Of a DNA stretch of 64,000 bases, positions 20,893 through 29,615 are shown piece after piece (positions within the stretch are counted from its first letter, which is position 1; each line of letters starts with the position of its first letter). Location of the stretch: NCBI RefSeq assembly GCF_040253615.1, contig NZ_JBEJGY010000004.1, positions 744,001 to 808,000 of the forward strand, given 5' to 3'. Made by a program: the position numbers and the translations under genes. The notes beneath the pieces were generated by a model, which made no database searches, had not been told where the DNA came from, and saw only the letters and a program-made list of their open reading frames with translations. This DNA comes from Streptomyces sp. Edi4. Lineage in GTDB: Bacteria; Actinomycetota; Actinomycetes; Streptomycetales; Streptomycetaceae.

Positions 20893-22148
20893 CGCCCGCC
20901 GTGGCCGCGCACGCGACCGCCGCGCTCGGGGTCTTCCTGGCCGTGGGGTTCCTGGGGCGCGGCCTCGCCCGCCGGATCGAGCAGCCCGGTGTCGTCGGCG
21001 AGATCGCCTTCGGCATGCTGCTCGGTCCCGCGATCCTCGGCCTGGCCGGGCCGGGCGCGCGGTCCCTTCTGTTGCCGGACGACGTGCTGGCGCCGCTGCG
21101 CGACCTCGGCCACGCCGGTCTTGTGCTGTTCCTCGTGGGCGTGGCCCACGAACTGCGCCTGGACGCGGCCCGGTTGCGGGACCGGGCCATCGGCTGGACG
21201 GTGCTCGGCACCCTGGTGCCCTCACTCGTGGCGGGCGCGGCACTCGGCGGCTGGCTCGTCCGCTACGGGCCGCCCTCGTTGCGCGGCGCCGCGCCCGCCG
21301 GGGCCTTCGTGCTGCTCATCGCGATCTCCCTCGCGGTCTCCGCGGTGCCGGTGCTCGCCCGGATCCTCGCCGACCGGAACCTGACCACCACGCGCGCCGG
21401 GCGGCTCTCGCTCACGTCGGCCGCGCTCGTGGACGCCGTCGCCTGGCTGCTGCTCGCCGTGGTGGTCGCCGTCGCCACGCCCGGCTCGGGCGGTGTGGTG
21501 AGCGCGGTGGTGGTCCTGGTGGCCGGGACGCTCGCGGCCACCTGGGGCCGGCGACTGCTGAAGTCGGCCCGGGCCGAGCGGCTGTGTGCGCGGTGGCCCT
21601 GGGTGGTGGCGGTCGTCCTCGGCGCGGGGGTGCTCCAGGCGGCGGACGTGGCGGAGTCCGAAGGGCTCACCGCGATCTTCGGGGCGTTCGTGGTCGGGCT
21701 GATGATCCCGCCCACCTCGCCGCACTGGGACGCGCCGGTGCGCCGGGTCTCCACGCTCGGCCTGTGGCTGGTGCCGGTCTTCTTCATCGCCACCGGGCTG
21801 ACGATATGGAGGGCTTCGGGCGGCATACCGTGGCTGCTCGCGCTGGTGGCGACGGCGCTCGCGGTGCTCTCCAAGATCGGCGGCGGTTATGTGTCGGGCC
21901 GCCTGGGCGGTGAGGAGCGCGCCGAGGCACTTCGTGTCGGCGTCATGCTCAACACCCGGGGCCTGACCGAGATCGTCCTGCTTCAGGTCGGCTACAGCGC
22001 GGGGGTGCTCACCTCGGGCCTGTATCTGGCGCTCCTTGTGACGGCGGTCGTGACGACCTCGATGACCGGCCCGCTCCTGTCGCTGATCGACCGCCGCCGA
22101 AGGACGGCGCCGGCGCCCGCGAAGGACGAGCGGATCGCGGCGGGATGA
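20889..22148 (+). CDS. CPA2-type cation/proton antiporter
   Basis: A 419-residue integral membrane protein with about 12 hydrophobic segments in the Na+/H+ or K+/H+ exchanger (KefB/NapA-like) pattern. It has the early GEIAFGMLLGPAILG motif, a central VSAVPVLARIL unwound-helix motif, and late NTRGLTEIV. Start GTG overlaps the upstream stop by GTGA, tying it to the hydrolase operon. The C-terminus is short, with no RCK/TrkA nucleotide-binding domain. It could provide ion homeostasis or resistance related to the NRPS-PKS product; this is inference. Confidence 0.85.
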   Translation: MTPAVAAHATAALGVFLAVGFLGRGLARRIEQPGVVGEIAFGMLLGPAILGLAGPGARSLLLPDDVLAPLRDLGHAGLVLFLVGVAHELRLDAARLRDRAIGWTVLGTLVPSLVAGAALGGWLVRYGPPSLRGAAPAGAFVLLIAISLAVSAVPVLARILADRNLTTTRAGRLSLTSAALVDAVAWLLLAVVVAVATPGSGGVVSAVVVLVAGTLAATWGRRLLKSARAERLCARWPWVVAVVLGAGVLQAADVAESEGLTAIFGAFVVGLMIPPTSPHWDAPVRRVSTLGLWLVPVFFIATGLTIWRASGGIPWLLALVATALAVLSKIGGGYVSGRLGGEERAEALRVGVMLNTRGLTEIVLLQVGYSAGVLTSGLYLALLVTAVVTTSMTGPLLSLIDRRRRTAPAPAKDERIAAG

Positions 22149-22328
22149 GGGGCCCGGCCCCGGTGGCGGTCCGGGCCCGGCGGTTGCCCGGGCGGGTGAT
22201 CGCGTCCGGGGTGGGCCTGTTCATGAGGGGGCCTCGCCCGGACGGCATGGTCACCGATACGCTCTCCAGCGGAATGGGCGGGCAAGGGGTCCGCGTGGGC
22301 GATGGGCCCGGTTCCGCTGGGAGATGTC

Positions 22329-22718
22329 ATGGCTGTTGGTCGTGTGGTGCACTTCGACAGTGTGCGGGGTTTTGGATTCATCGCCCCTGAGGGCGGCGGG
22401 GACGATGTGTTCCTGCACGTGAACGACATGCAGGTGGCCGAGGAGCTGGTGCGGCCGGGCGTCGAGGTGGAGTTCGACGTCGAAACCGGGGAGCGGGGGC
22501 CGAAGGCCTCCTCCGTCCGTCTCGCTCCCGGGTCGCAGGACAAGCCGTCGGCGCCGTACGACGACTCCCTCTGCGATGTGCTCAGCGCGGACGAATTCCT
22601 GCGCGAGGTCACCGAGGTGCTGCTGTCGTCGGCGCCCTCGCTGACGGGCGAGCAGATCCTTCAGGCCCGGGCCGCGCTGGTCCAGTTCGCGAAGAAGCAC
22701 AGCTGGACGGAGGGCTGA
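22329..22718 (+). CDS. Cold-shock domain protein with C-terminal extension
   Basis: A 129-residue protein. The first 65 residues form a cold-shock OB fold with the RNA-binding motifs GFGFIAP (RNP1-like) and DVFLHV (RNP2-like), so it binds single-stranded nucleic acid. The remaining roughly 60 residues form an acidic helical extension not present in the classic 67-residue CspA. The start at 22329 follows GGGAGAT; an ATG 27 bp upstream is less well placed. Monocistronic by spacing. Such longer cold-shock proteins are common in Streptomyces. Confidence 0.88.
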   Translation: MAVGRVVHFDSVRGFGFIAPEGGGDDVFLHVNDMQVAEELVRPGVEVEFDVETGERGPKASSVRLAPGSQDKPSAPYDDSLCDVLSADEFLREVTEVLLSSAPSLTGEQILQARAALVQFAKKHSWTEG

Positions 22719-22909
22719 TCCACCGCGCGGCCCGCCCGGGGTCCGCGCCCGGCCCGGCCTCGGCCCGGGTCCGCCTTCGCCGCCCGCCGTCACGTACGAC
22801 GGCGACGGCCGGGCGGGTCCGGGCCGTTCGCGTGGGCAGCGATGAGTTTCGCGCGCGGGCACGGTCCCCCCTTGGAGTCACCGCCTCGCCGTGCACCTTG
22901 GAGGAACCC

Positions 22910-23605
22910 ATGACCGCCCAGGCACTGCCCCCCGTCGTCGACGCCGAGACCTGGCAGCGCCGGCTCGACGAACTCCGCGCGCGGGAGAAGCAGGCCACCC
23001 GGCAGCTCGACGCCGTCGCCGCCCGGCGCCGCCGGATGCCGATGGTCGAGATGCCCGGCTACACCCTGGAAGGCGAGGAGGGGCCGGTCGAGCTGGCCGA
23101 CGTCTTCGGGGACAAGTCCCAGCTGATCGTCTACCACCACATGTGGTTCCCCGGCGAGAAGTGGCAGTGTCCTGGCTGTACGGGATTCACCTCGCAGTTC
23201 ACCCGTCTCGGCTTCCTCGACGGCTACGACGCCCGCTTCGTCGTGGTCACGCAGGGCCCCATCGACGAAGCCCTCACGTACAAGCGGCGGGTCGGCAACC
23301 GGATGACCTGGTACTCCACGGCCAACAGCCCCTTCGGCGCGGCTGTCGGCGCGCCCGCGGGCGGCGGATTCGCGGTCAACGTGTTCCTGCGGGACGGCCG
23401 CAAGGTCTACCGCACCTGGCACACCGACGGCCGGGGCACCGAACAGCTTGGCCACACCTTCGGCCTCATCGACGTGCTGCCCTACGGCCGCCAGGAGCAG
23501 TGGCAGGACTCCCCCGAGGGCTGGCCCCAGTCACCCACCTACAGCCGGTGGGCGGGCTCCGAGGACATCGCCGCCCGCTACGGACCGGACGGCGGGACCG
23601 CCTGA
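22910..23605 (+). CDS. DUF899 thioredoxin-like family protein
   Basis: A 231-residue protein of the DUF899 (thioredoxin-fold) family. Family marks are LADVFGDKSQLIVYHHMWFP, a WQCPGCTGFT motif carrying the CxxC pair, and GWPQSPTYSRW near the end. The N-terminal helix is rich in Arg and Glu. The start at 22910 follows TTGGAGGA. The CxxC suggests a redox role but the physiological reaction is not known. It is followed by a strong terminator hairpin. Confidence 0.85.
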   Translation: MTAQALPPVVDAETWQRRLDELRAREKQATRQLDAVAARRRRMPMVEMPGYTLEGEEGPVELADVFGDKSQLIVYHHMWFPGEKWQCPGCTGFTSQFTRLGFLDGYDARFVVVTQGPIDEALTYKRRVGNRMTWYSTANSPFGAAVGAPAGGGFAVNVFLRDGRKVYRTWHTDGRGTEQLGHTFGLIDVLPYGRQEQWQDSPEGWPQSPTYSRWAGSEDIAARYGPDGGTA

Positions 23606-23616
23606 TCACTGCCGGG

Positions 23617-23664
23617 CCGGGGCCCGCCGGGCCACCCCGTACGGGTCAGCCCGGCGGGCCCCGG
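23617..23664 (+). terminator. Strong hairpin after the DUF899 gene
   Basis: Perfect 15-base arms CCGGGGCCCGCCGGG and CCCGGCGGGCCCCGG around an 18-nt loop, starting 11 bp after the stop. It separates this gene from the nitrate transporter gene. Confidence 0.8.
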
Positions 23665-23691
23665 CGGGTCGGGAGGCCTTGACTTGAGGAC

Positions 23692-24930
23692 GTGGACACC
23701 TCGAAGCCCTCCGCCGCCGCGTACCGGAATCTGGTGACGGCCACGGTCGGGTTCACGCTCACCTTCTGGGCGTGGGACCTGGTCGCTCCGCTGGCCGGTG
23801 ACTACAAGGACCGGCTGGGTCTCAGTTCGTTCCAGGAGTCGTTGCTCGTCGCGGTCCCGGTGCTCGTCGGGTCGCTGGGGCGGATTCCGGTGGGCGCGCT
23901 CACCGACCGCTACGGCGCCAGGCTGATGTTCCCGCTGATGTCCGCGCTGACCATCGTGCCCGTGCTCCTGTTGATCCCGGCGCGTGACAGCTACGGCCTG
24001 ATGCTGGTGGTCGGGTTCCTGCTGGGGCTCGGCGGCACGACCTTCGCCATCGGCATCCCCCTGGTCAACTCCTGGTTCCCGCCGCACAAAAGAGGCTTCG
24101 CGCTCGGCGTGTTCGGCATGGGCATGGGCGGCGTCGCGCTCTCCGGATACCTCACGCCCCGCATCGCGAAGCACGGCTATCACGTGCCGTTCCTCGTGGT
24201 GGCGATCGCCCTCGCCGGGTACGCCGTCCTCGCGGCGCTGCTGATCACCGACCACCCCGGCCGGCCCGTCCCCACGGCGACGCTGGGGGACCGGCTCGGG
24301 CGGGCGGGGCGGCTGCGGGTGACGTGGGAGCTGTCCGCGCTGTACGCGATCGGGTTCGGCGGGATCGTCGCGTTCGGCGTGTATCTGCCGACCTACCTCA
24401 AGAGCTGGTACGCCCTCCCGCCGACCGACGCGGGCACGAAGGCGGCCGGGTTCGCCCTGGCCACGGTCGTGTTCCGCCCGGTCGGCGGCTGGCTGTCGGA
24501 CCGGATCCACCCGGCCGTGGTCACCTCGGCCGCGCTCGGCACCGTGGCCCTGCTCGCGATCGTGCAGGCCTTCGACCCCCCGCTCCACCCCGGCGGCACC
24601 ACGGCTCTGCTGCTCATGGGCGCCAGTCTGGGAACGGCGAGCGGCAGCGTCTTCGCCCTCGTCTCGCAGGTGACACCGCAGCCACAGGTGGGCAGCGTCA
24701 CCGGCATCGTCGGGGCCACGGGCGGCCTCGGCGGCTTCGTGCCGCCGCTGGTGATGGGGGCGATCTACAGCGCCAAGGGCTCGTACTCGATCGGCTTCAT
24801 GCTCCTGTCCGACCTGGCGCTCGCGGGCTGCGTCTACGCCTACGCCCGCATGCGCACGAGCCGTCCCGACGAGCCGGGCCCCCGCGAAGGCCCGCTGGTC
24901 GAGGCGCACGGCCACACCCCCGCCGACTGA
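23692..24930 (+). CDS. NarK-type nitrate/nitrite MFS transporter
   Basis: A 412-residue, 12-helix MFS protein. The segment GSVTGIVGATGGLGGFVPPL matches the second nitrate-signature glycine-rich helix of the NNP (nitrate/nitrite porter) family, and GLGGTTFAIGIPLVNSWFP resembles the first. GRIPVGALTDRYGAR is motif A of the 2-3 loop. Expected role is uptake of nitrate or export of nitrite at the cytoplasmic membrane. Start GTG at 23692. No nitrate reductase genes lie nearby. Confidence 0.85.
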   Translation: MDTSKPSAAAYRNLVTATVGFTLTFWAWDLVAPLAGDYKDRLGLSSFQESLLVAVPVLVGSLGRIPVGALTDRYGARLMFPLMSALTIVPVLLLIPARDSYGLMLVVGFLLGLGGTTFAIGIPLVNSWFPPHKRGFALGVFGMGMGGVALSGYLTPRIAKHGYHVPFLVVAIALAGYAVLAALLITDHPGRPVPTATLGDRLGRAGRLRVTWELSALYAIGFGGIVAFGVYLPTYLKSWYALPPTDAGTKAAGFALATVVFRPVGGWLSDRIHPAVVTSAALGTVALLAIVQAFDPPLHPGGTTALLLMGASLGTASGSVFALVSQVTPQPQVGSVTGIVGATGGLGGFVPPLVMGAIYSAKGSYSIGFMLLSDLALAGCVYAYARMRTSRPDEPGPREGPLVEAHGHTPAD

Positions 24931-24934
24931 CGTC

Positions 24935-24970
24935 CGGGCCCGCCTCACCCGGCGCGGCCACGCGGGCCCG
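24935..24970. terminator. Terminator between convergent narK-like and helD genes
   Basis: Nine-base perfect arms CGGGCCCGC and GCGGGCCCG with an 18-nt loop fill the short space between two convergent stops. Confidence 0.65.
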
Positions 24971-24975
24971 CATGC

Positions 24976-27033
24976 TCAGTCGAGCTCTCCCAACTGCGCG
25001 GGCAGCGGCCTGCTGTGGACGATCTCGAGACCCGAGACCGCGCGCGTCAGGACCACGTACAGCCGGTGCAGACCGCGTTCCTCGGACACCGCGATCGCGG
25101 CCGGCTCCACGGCCACGACGTGGTCGTACTCCAGCCCCTTGGCCAGCGTCGCGGGCAGCAGCGTGACCCGCGCCCCGGCCGAAGCGTCGAGGCCCGCCGC
25201 CGCGACGGCCTCCCTCAGGGCGGGCACCTCGTGGTCGGCCGCGATGACACCCACCGAGCCCTCCCGGTCCAGCGCCGCCCGCACCGCGTCCACGACGGCC
25301 GCCGCCAGCTCCTGCGGCCCCACCCGCCGATGCCCCAACCGGCCGTCCCGGCGCAGGGACCGGCCCGCCGGTACGTCCACGTCGAGGGCGGGGAGCAGCC
25401 GGTTGGCCAGCTCCACGATCGCGGCCGGCACGCGAAATCCCGTCGTCAGCGGGACCACGGCGGCGTCCGGCTTGCCCAGGTGGGCCAGCTGCCCGGGCCA
25501 GTCGCGCGCCGCCCAGGCGGTGGTGCCCTGGGCCAGATCGCCGAGCACGGTGAGCGAGCCGAACGCCGCGCGGCGCGCGATCGCCCGGCACTGCATCGGC
25601 GACAGGTCCTGCGCCTCGTCCACGACGATGTGCCCGTACTGCTCCGGGTGCTCGATGAGACCCGACACCTCATCCAGCAGGACCAGATCGGCCGCCGACC
25701 ACTTCGCGGACTTCCACGACCTCGGCGGCTTCGCCCACAGCAGCGCCTTCTGCTCGACGGGATCGAGCAGCCCGCCGGCGGCCGCGGCCAGGGCGTCGGG
25801 GTCGGTGAACAGGTGGGCCAGCACCTCCTCGGGCTTCACCCGGGGCCACACCGTGTCCACGTACTCCGTCACCGGACGAGCCCGGGTGATCTTCTGGAGC
25901 CAGGTGTTGTTCATGGGCCCGGACCGCCGCTCCGCCTGGAGCTGGATGGCCCGGACGGCGCGGCTGCGCACCCGCTCGCGCCCGACGGCGTAGGGCGGCG
26001 CCTCGGCCCGTACCGCATCGACGATCGCGGCGAGCTCGTGTCGCGGCACCCGCCAGGTGCTCGAACCCTCGCGCAGGGCAAGGGAGTTGACCGGTGGCGC
26101 GATCCGCCCGTACAAGGCGCGCCGGAGCACGTGCGCCATGCGTACGTCGTGTTTGACGAGCGCCGCGCGCCCCTCGTCGACCGCGCGCACCTCACGGCCG
26201 CGCGTCTCGCGGACGATCTCGTCCTCCACGGTGGACTGGCGGATGTCGTTCTCGCCGAGCGCGGGCAGGACTTCGCAGACGTAGCCGAGGAAGGTGCGGT
26301 TGGGGCCGAGCACCAGCAGGCCCCGGCGCTGGACGCGCTCGGGGTAGGTGTAGAGGAGGTAGGCCGCGCGGTGCAGGCCGACGGCGGTCTTGCCGGTGCC
26401 CGGGGCGCCCTGCACACATACGGACCTGGCAAGTTCGCACCGTACGAGGTCGTCCTGGTCGGGCTGGATGGTCGCCGCGATGTCGCGCATGGGGCCGACG
26501 CGGGGGCGCTCGATCTCGCCGGTGAGGATCGCGCCGGGCCCGCCCGCCTCCCCCGCCTTCAGGTGCTCGTCCTCCAGGCTTGTCAGGTCCTCGGCGGCGC
26601 CTCGGCTCCCCTGCGCCCAGCCGAAGCGGCGGCGGACCGCGACGCCCTGGGGGTCGCGGGCGCCGGCCTGGTAGAAGCGGCGCGACACGGGGGCGCGCCA
26701 GTCGACGACGAGGGGCGGGGCCGAGGGGTGTTCGCTGATGCGGCGCCGGCCGATGTGGTAGCTCTGGCCGGCGTGACCGGCGTCGGCCGACGCGTCGAAG
26801 TCGAGCCGCCCGAAGAACAGCGGTCCCTGCGGCATCTCCGCCAACTCCTTGGCCCAGCTGCGGAGTTGATACCCGAGGACTTCGGCGTCGGCGCCGGACG
26901 CGAAGGCGTTCTCGCCGATCACGACCCGGTGCCCGGCGCCCTCGGTCATGGCGGCGAGGGCCGCTCGGCAGGTGGTGTGGTGGGCCCGCTCCTGGTCGAG
27001 TTCCCGATCGAGTTCCCGGTCGAGTGACGTCAT
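24976..27033 (-). CDS. helD: HelD-like RNA polymerase-recycling ATPase
   Basis: A 685-residue UvrD/Rep-like superfamily 1 ATPase. The acidic/helical N-terminal region precedes the ATPase core, as in HelD factors that bind stalled RNA polymerase. Walker A is GAPGTGKT (about 209-216) with LHRAAYLLYTYP after it, Walker B is IVVDEAQDLSP (about 475), and later motifs include TTGFRVP and LAKGLEYDHVV. Some actinobacterial HelD proteins (HelR) give rifamycin tolerance; I see no rifamycin-associated 19-bp palindrome upstream, so that link is unsupported here. Upstream DNA is AT-rich (around 27055-27080), suitable for a promoter. Confidence 0.85.
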   Translation of the reverse strand: MTSLDRELDRELDQERAHHTTCRAALAAMTEGAGHRVVIGENAFASGADAEVLGYQLRSWAKELAEMPQGPLFFGRLDFDASADAGHAGQSYHIGRRRISEHPSAPPLVVDWRAPVSRRFYQAGARDPQGVAVRRRFGWAQGSRGAAEDLTSLEDEHLKAGEAGGPGAILTGEIERPRVGPMRDIAATIQPDQDDLVRCELARSVCVQGAPGTGKTAVGLHRAAYLLYTYPERVQRRGLLVLGPNRTFLGYVCEVLPALGENDIRQSTVEDEIVRETRGREVRAVDEGRAALVKHDVRMAHVLRRALYGRIAPPVNSLALREGSSTWRVPRHELAAIVDAVRAEAPPYAVGRERVRSRAVRAIQLQAERRSGPMNNTWLQKITRARPVTEYVDTVWPRVKPEEVLAHLFTDPDALAAAAGGLLDPVEQKALLWAKPPRSWKSAKWSAADLVLLDEVSGLIEHPEQYGHIVVDEAQDLSPMQCRAIARRAAFGSLTVLGDLAQGTTAWAARDWPGQLAHLGKPDAAVVPLTTGFRVPAAIVELANRLLPALDVDVPAGRSLRRDGRLGHRRVGPQELAAAVVDAVRAALDREGSVGVIAADHEVPALREAVAAAGLDASAGARVTLLPATLAKGLEYDHVVAVEPAAIAVSEERGLHRLYVVLTRAVSGLEIVHSRPLPAQLGELD

Positions 27034-27156
27034 ACCCGCAGACTACAGCAACTCAGTCACATATTTAACCCGGTAACGATCAGCGGGCCGCGCCGCAGCC
27101 GGTGCCCGGCAGCCGGCCCCGGGAACTGCCGCCGGCCCCGCCCCGCGCGGACCGGC

Positions 27157-27792
27157 TCAGCGGCGCGGCTCGCCGTACTGGGCGACAAGACCCTCCCTCA
27201 GCTGCGCGAACGCCCGGTCCGCCGCGTCGGCCGCCTGGGGGTACAGCGCGTCGGCGCTCTCGCCCGCCGCGATCCGGCTCCAGTTCTCCATCGCGAGGAT
27301 CCGCTGGACCGCGGCGATCTGGCCGGCCGCGAGACGCGCGCCGAGCCCGTCGCCCAGTTCGGCGGCCAGCGCCCGCTCCGACCGGTCCTGGTAGCCGTAC
27401 AGGCGGGCCACCAGGCTCGGGGTGCCGTACAGCAGGCCGTGGTAGGCGAGCACATGCGGGTTGTCGCTCAGGCCGGTCACCGGGTCGCGGCGCTCGAGAC
27501 CCCGGCGGAAGTGGGCGTGCAGGGCGCCGAGCGGCGCGAGCCCTTCGGCGCGGCCGGCCGCCACCACGCGCGCCGCCTCGTCCTCGTGGTCCGCGAACCG
27601 GTACAGGACCAGGTCCTCCTTGGCCGGGAAGTACCGGAACAGGGTCGGCTTGGAGATCCCGGCGGCCGCCGCGATCTCCGCGACCGACACCCCGTCGAAG
27701 CCCCGCTCGAGGAACAGCGCGACCGCCGTGTCCGACACGGACTGGTACGTCTGCTGCCTCTTGCGCTCCCGCAAACCCATCTCACCGCTCAT
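27157..27792 (-). CDS. TetR/AcrR-family regulator
   Basis: A 211-residue TetR-type repressor. The N-terminal helix-turn-helix is typical: VALFLERGFDGVSVAEIAAAAGISKPTLFRYFPAKEDL around residues 23-65. The C-terminal ligand domain is helical with no family clue. A second ATG 12 bp inside is an alternative start. It is divergent from no adjacent gene: the toxin gene lies upstream on the same strand, helD downstream. Its target cannot be assigned from position. Confidence 0.9.
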   Translation of the reverse strand: MSGEMGLRERKRQQTYQSVSDTAVALFLERGFDGVSVAEIAAAAGISKPTLFRYFPAKEDLVLYRFADHEDEAARVVAAGRAEGLAPLGALHAHFRRGLERRDPVTGLSDNPHVLAYHGLLYGTPSLVARLYGYQDRSERALAAELGDGLGARLAAGQIAAVQRILAMENWSRIAAGESADALYPQAADAADRAFAQLREGLVAQYGEPRR

Positions 27793-27814
27793 GGCAGGAG
27801 CGTACGTCGGGTGG

Positions 27815-28189
27815 TCAGATGCGCCAGGCGCGGATGCGCTCGGCGGCCTGGTACACGCTGACCTTGCCTTCCTGGATGTCGCGTACGAGGTCGACCATGG
27901 CTCCGTACGGCGGGTCGATGCCCTCGCCCGACGCGTACATGTACGCGGCCGTGACCTGGCAGGCGTACAGGCTGTTGCGGTGCGGCAGCGGCTGGAGGCG
28001 CACCAGGGTGTGCAGCAGCGCCGCCGCGCGCCAGGAGGGCTCGGGGTCGGCGGTGGCGGGGCGCGGGATGCGGGTCCTGTGGCGGGCGACGGCGGCGACG
28101 AGCGCGGAGTAGTCGGCGACGCTCACGTCTTCGGGGACGGCCTGCTCCTGCACGTCGAGCAGCCAGGGGACGTCGATGTAGAGAGCCAT
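27815..28189 (-). CDS. Fic/DOC-family toxin of a TA pair
   Basis: A 124-residue Fic-fold protein. The Fic motif position reads LPHRNSLYA instead of HPFxxGN(G/K)R, so key catalytic residues of AMP-transferase Fic proteins are absent or shifted; this degenerate form is usual for the short Streptomyces family. The N-terminus YIDVPWLLDVQEQ and the C-terminus VDLVRDIQEGKVSVYQAAERIRAW are family-typical. Its ATG overlaps the TGA of the small upstream gene (TGATG), the arrangement of an antitoxin-toxin operon. Confidence 0.8.
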   Translation of the reverse strand: MALYIDVPWLLDVQEQAVPEDVSVADYSALVAAVARHRTRIPRPATADPEPSWRAAALLHTLVRLQPLPHRNSLYACQVTAAYMYASGEGIDPPYGAMVDLVRDIQEGKVSVYQAAERIRAWRI

Positions 28190-28428
28190 CAGGCGGCATC
28201 CGCCCCCTGGTCGCGGGCGGCGGGTGGTGCCTCGTCGGGAAACGCCTCGTCGAACTCGGCGCGCTGGCGCTCACCCCAGGACAGCGCGTAGCGGACGAAC
28301 TGGATGCGCTGCTGTTCACGCAGCGGCAGATCGTGGACGTACTGCTTGAGGGACTTGCCCTCGGCGGCCGCGGCGGCACGCACCGCTTCCAGTTCCTCTT
28401 CGGTGAAGGTGATGTTCAAAGACGGCAT
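28189..28428 (-). CDS. Antitoxin of the Fic-type TA pair
   Basis: A 79-residue protein beginning with a short strand, LNITFTEEELEAVRAAAAAEG, that fits a ribbon-helix-helix-like DNA-binding fold, followed by an acidic C-terminus suited to toxin neutralisation. I chose the start at 28428; a longer frame from 28503 would run through the likely promoter/operator. It overlaps the toxin start by one base. The paired 8-mers just upstream may be its autoregulatory operator. Confidence 0.8.
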   Translation of the reverse strand: MPSLNITFTEEELEAVRAAAAAEGKSLKQYVHDLPLREQQRIQFVRYALSWGERQRAEFDEAFPDEAPPAARDQGADAA

Positions 28429-28436
28429 GAAAGCGA

Positions 28437-28455
28437 TGGTACCTAGTTGGTACCT
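28437..28455 (-). promoter_or_regulatory. Candidate TA operator, tandem TGGTACCT
   Basis: TGGTACCT occurs at 28437-28444 and 28448-28455, an 11-bp period (one helical turn). Each contains the palindrome GGTACC, and the pair sits 9 bp upstream of the antitoxin ATG. That fits an RHH autoregulator site. Confidence 0.5.
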
Positions 28456-28565
28456 GCTCGGCCATCGCGGCGTTGCGTGAAGAACTTTCCGCCGCGCTGT
28501 CACATCTGTCGCCGGCGCGGTGTCAGGGCAGGGAAGGCAACACGAACAGCACTGAGGAGAAGGCC

Positions 28566-29078
28566 ATGACCACGCGAACGCACTCGATCACCACCGGGAC
28601 CCCGATGGCCCCGCGCATGTCCGACGACCCCGCGCTGCTGGTGCCCGAGCTGGCGGAGGTGTCGGCGGCGCTGTTCAAGGTCACCGGCAACGGCTCGGTG
28701 CCCCGCACCACGATCAGCCTGGTCCAGCTGCGGGCCGGGCAGATCGTCGCCAGCACCTATCTGGCCGTTCTGCACACGGGCTTCCTGCGCAAGGCCGGGG
28801 AGTCGGACGAGCGGATCACCTCGGTGGCGACCTGGCAGGACTCGCCGTACTTCACCGGCGCGGAGCGGGCCGCCCTCGCGCTGGTGGAGGCCGTGCTCCA
28901 GCCGGCCGGGGAGGGCGAGCGCGTCACGGACGCGCTGTACGCCGAGGCCGCCCGCCACTACGAGCCCAAGGCGCTCGCCACGTTGATGTTCGCGATCGGT
29001 CAGGTCAACTTCTTCATTCCGGTGGCGCTCATCGCCAAGCCGGTACCGGGGCGGCCCTTCAACGCCCCCTGGAACTGA
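28566..29078 (+). CDS. Carboxymuconolactone decarboxylase-fold (AhpD-like) protein lacking CxxC
   Basis: A 170-residue protein with the AhpD/CMD helical fold: SLVQLRAGQIVASTYLAVLHTGFLRKAGESDERI, then WQDSPYFTGAERAALALVEA, and a C-terminal NFFIPVALIAKPVPG. In peroxidase-active AhpD relatives the first helix pair carries CxxCxxxH; here the positions read S-T-Y-L with only the His kept, so the disulphide peroxidase chemistry is unlikely. The start at 28566 follows GAGGAGAAGG. Divergent from the TA operon across about 135 bp. Confidence 0.8.
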   Translation: MTTRTHSITTGTPMAPRMSDDPALLVPELAEVSAALFKVTGNGSVPRTTISLVQLRAGQIVASTYLAVLHTGFLRKAGESDERITSVATWQDSPYFTGAERAALALVEAVLQPAGEGERVTDALYAEAARHYEPKALATLMFAIGQVNFFIPVALIAKPVPGRPFNAPWN

Positions 29079-29094
29079 CCCCCGACATGCGCTC

Positions 29095-29122
29095 CCGTCC
29101 GGGCCGCGACCGGCCCGGACGG
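29095..29122 (+). terminator. Hairpin terminator after the AhpD-like gene
   Basis: Perfect 11-base arms CCGTCCGGGCC and GGCCCGGACGG with a 6-nt loop, 16 bp after the stop. Confidence 0.7.
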
Positions 29123-29615
29123 ACCGGCGCGCCCCCGCGCGCCCCGGTGACGACTGTTCGCCCTGCCCGCCCCGCACTACCGTTGCGGACGTGGATCTCT
29201 TCTCCCGTCCCGGGAGTGGCCACAGTGCGCCAAGTACGCGGCGACGGGGGCGTCTTGGACCCCGCGCGCTCCCGGGGTCCGACACGGGCGGGCGCCGGAG
29301 GGGCCGGGACGGCGCTCATGGTAGGGACCCGGCGGGCGCGGGGAGACTCAATTCCCCTGGCCCGTGCGGATTTTCGCGACAGAACAGAGAAGAATGTCGA
29401 CGCGATCGGCCGTCGATCTTTTCCTCGCCGTCGAAACGTCGCGGGAAAAGGGAGAATCCAAGCCATCGCGCGGTGGCGTGAATTGTTCCTCTCCGCCGCG
29501 AGTCGCGGGCGGCGCACTGTTCACTGGTGAATGACCAAAGCCTCCCGGACCGTGCGAGCCCGTGGCCCGGGCCTTGACGGCGGCCGTGCCGGGAAGATCG
29601 GGGAACGGATTTGTC
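29123..29615 (+). promoter_or_regulatory. Long leader region before the amino-acid hydroxylase operon
   Basis: No gene is supported. GC content is clearly lower from about 29345 to 29530 than in flanking coding DNA, which suggests promoter and 5'-UTR sequence. Around 29419-29452, CTTTTCC-TCGC and GCGGGAAAAG can pair with a bulge around CGTCGAAACG, a possible leader structure. Confidence 0.35.

Noticed and set aside
23578..24948. A 456-codon minus-strand frame over the nitrate transporter
   Set aside because: The plus strand has membrane helices and NNP motifs; the reverse product is hydrophilic and repetitive.
26960..27100. Rifamycin-associated element upstream of helD
   Set aside because: No 19-bp inverted repeat of that type is visible in the upstream DNA.
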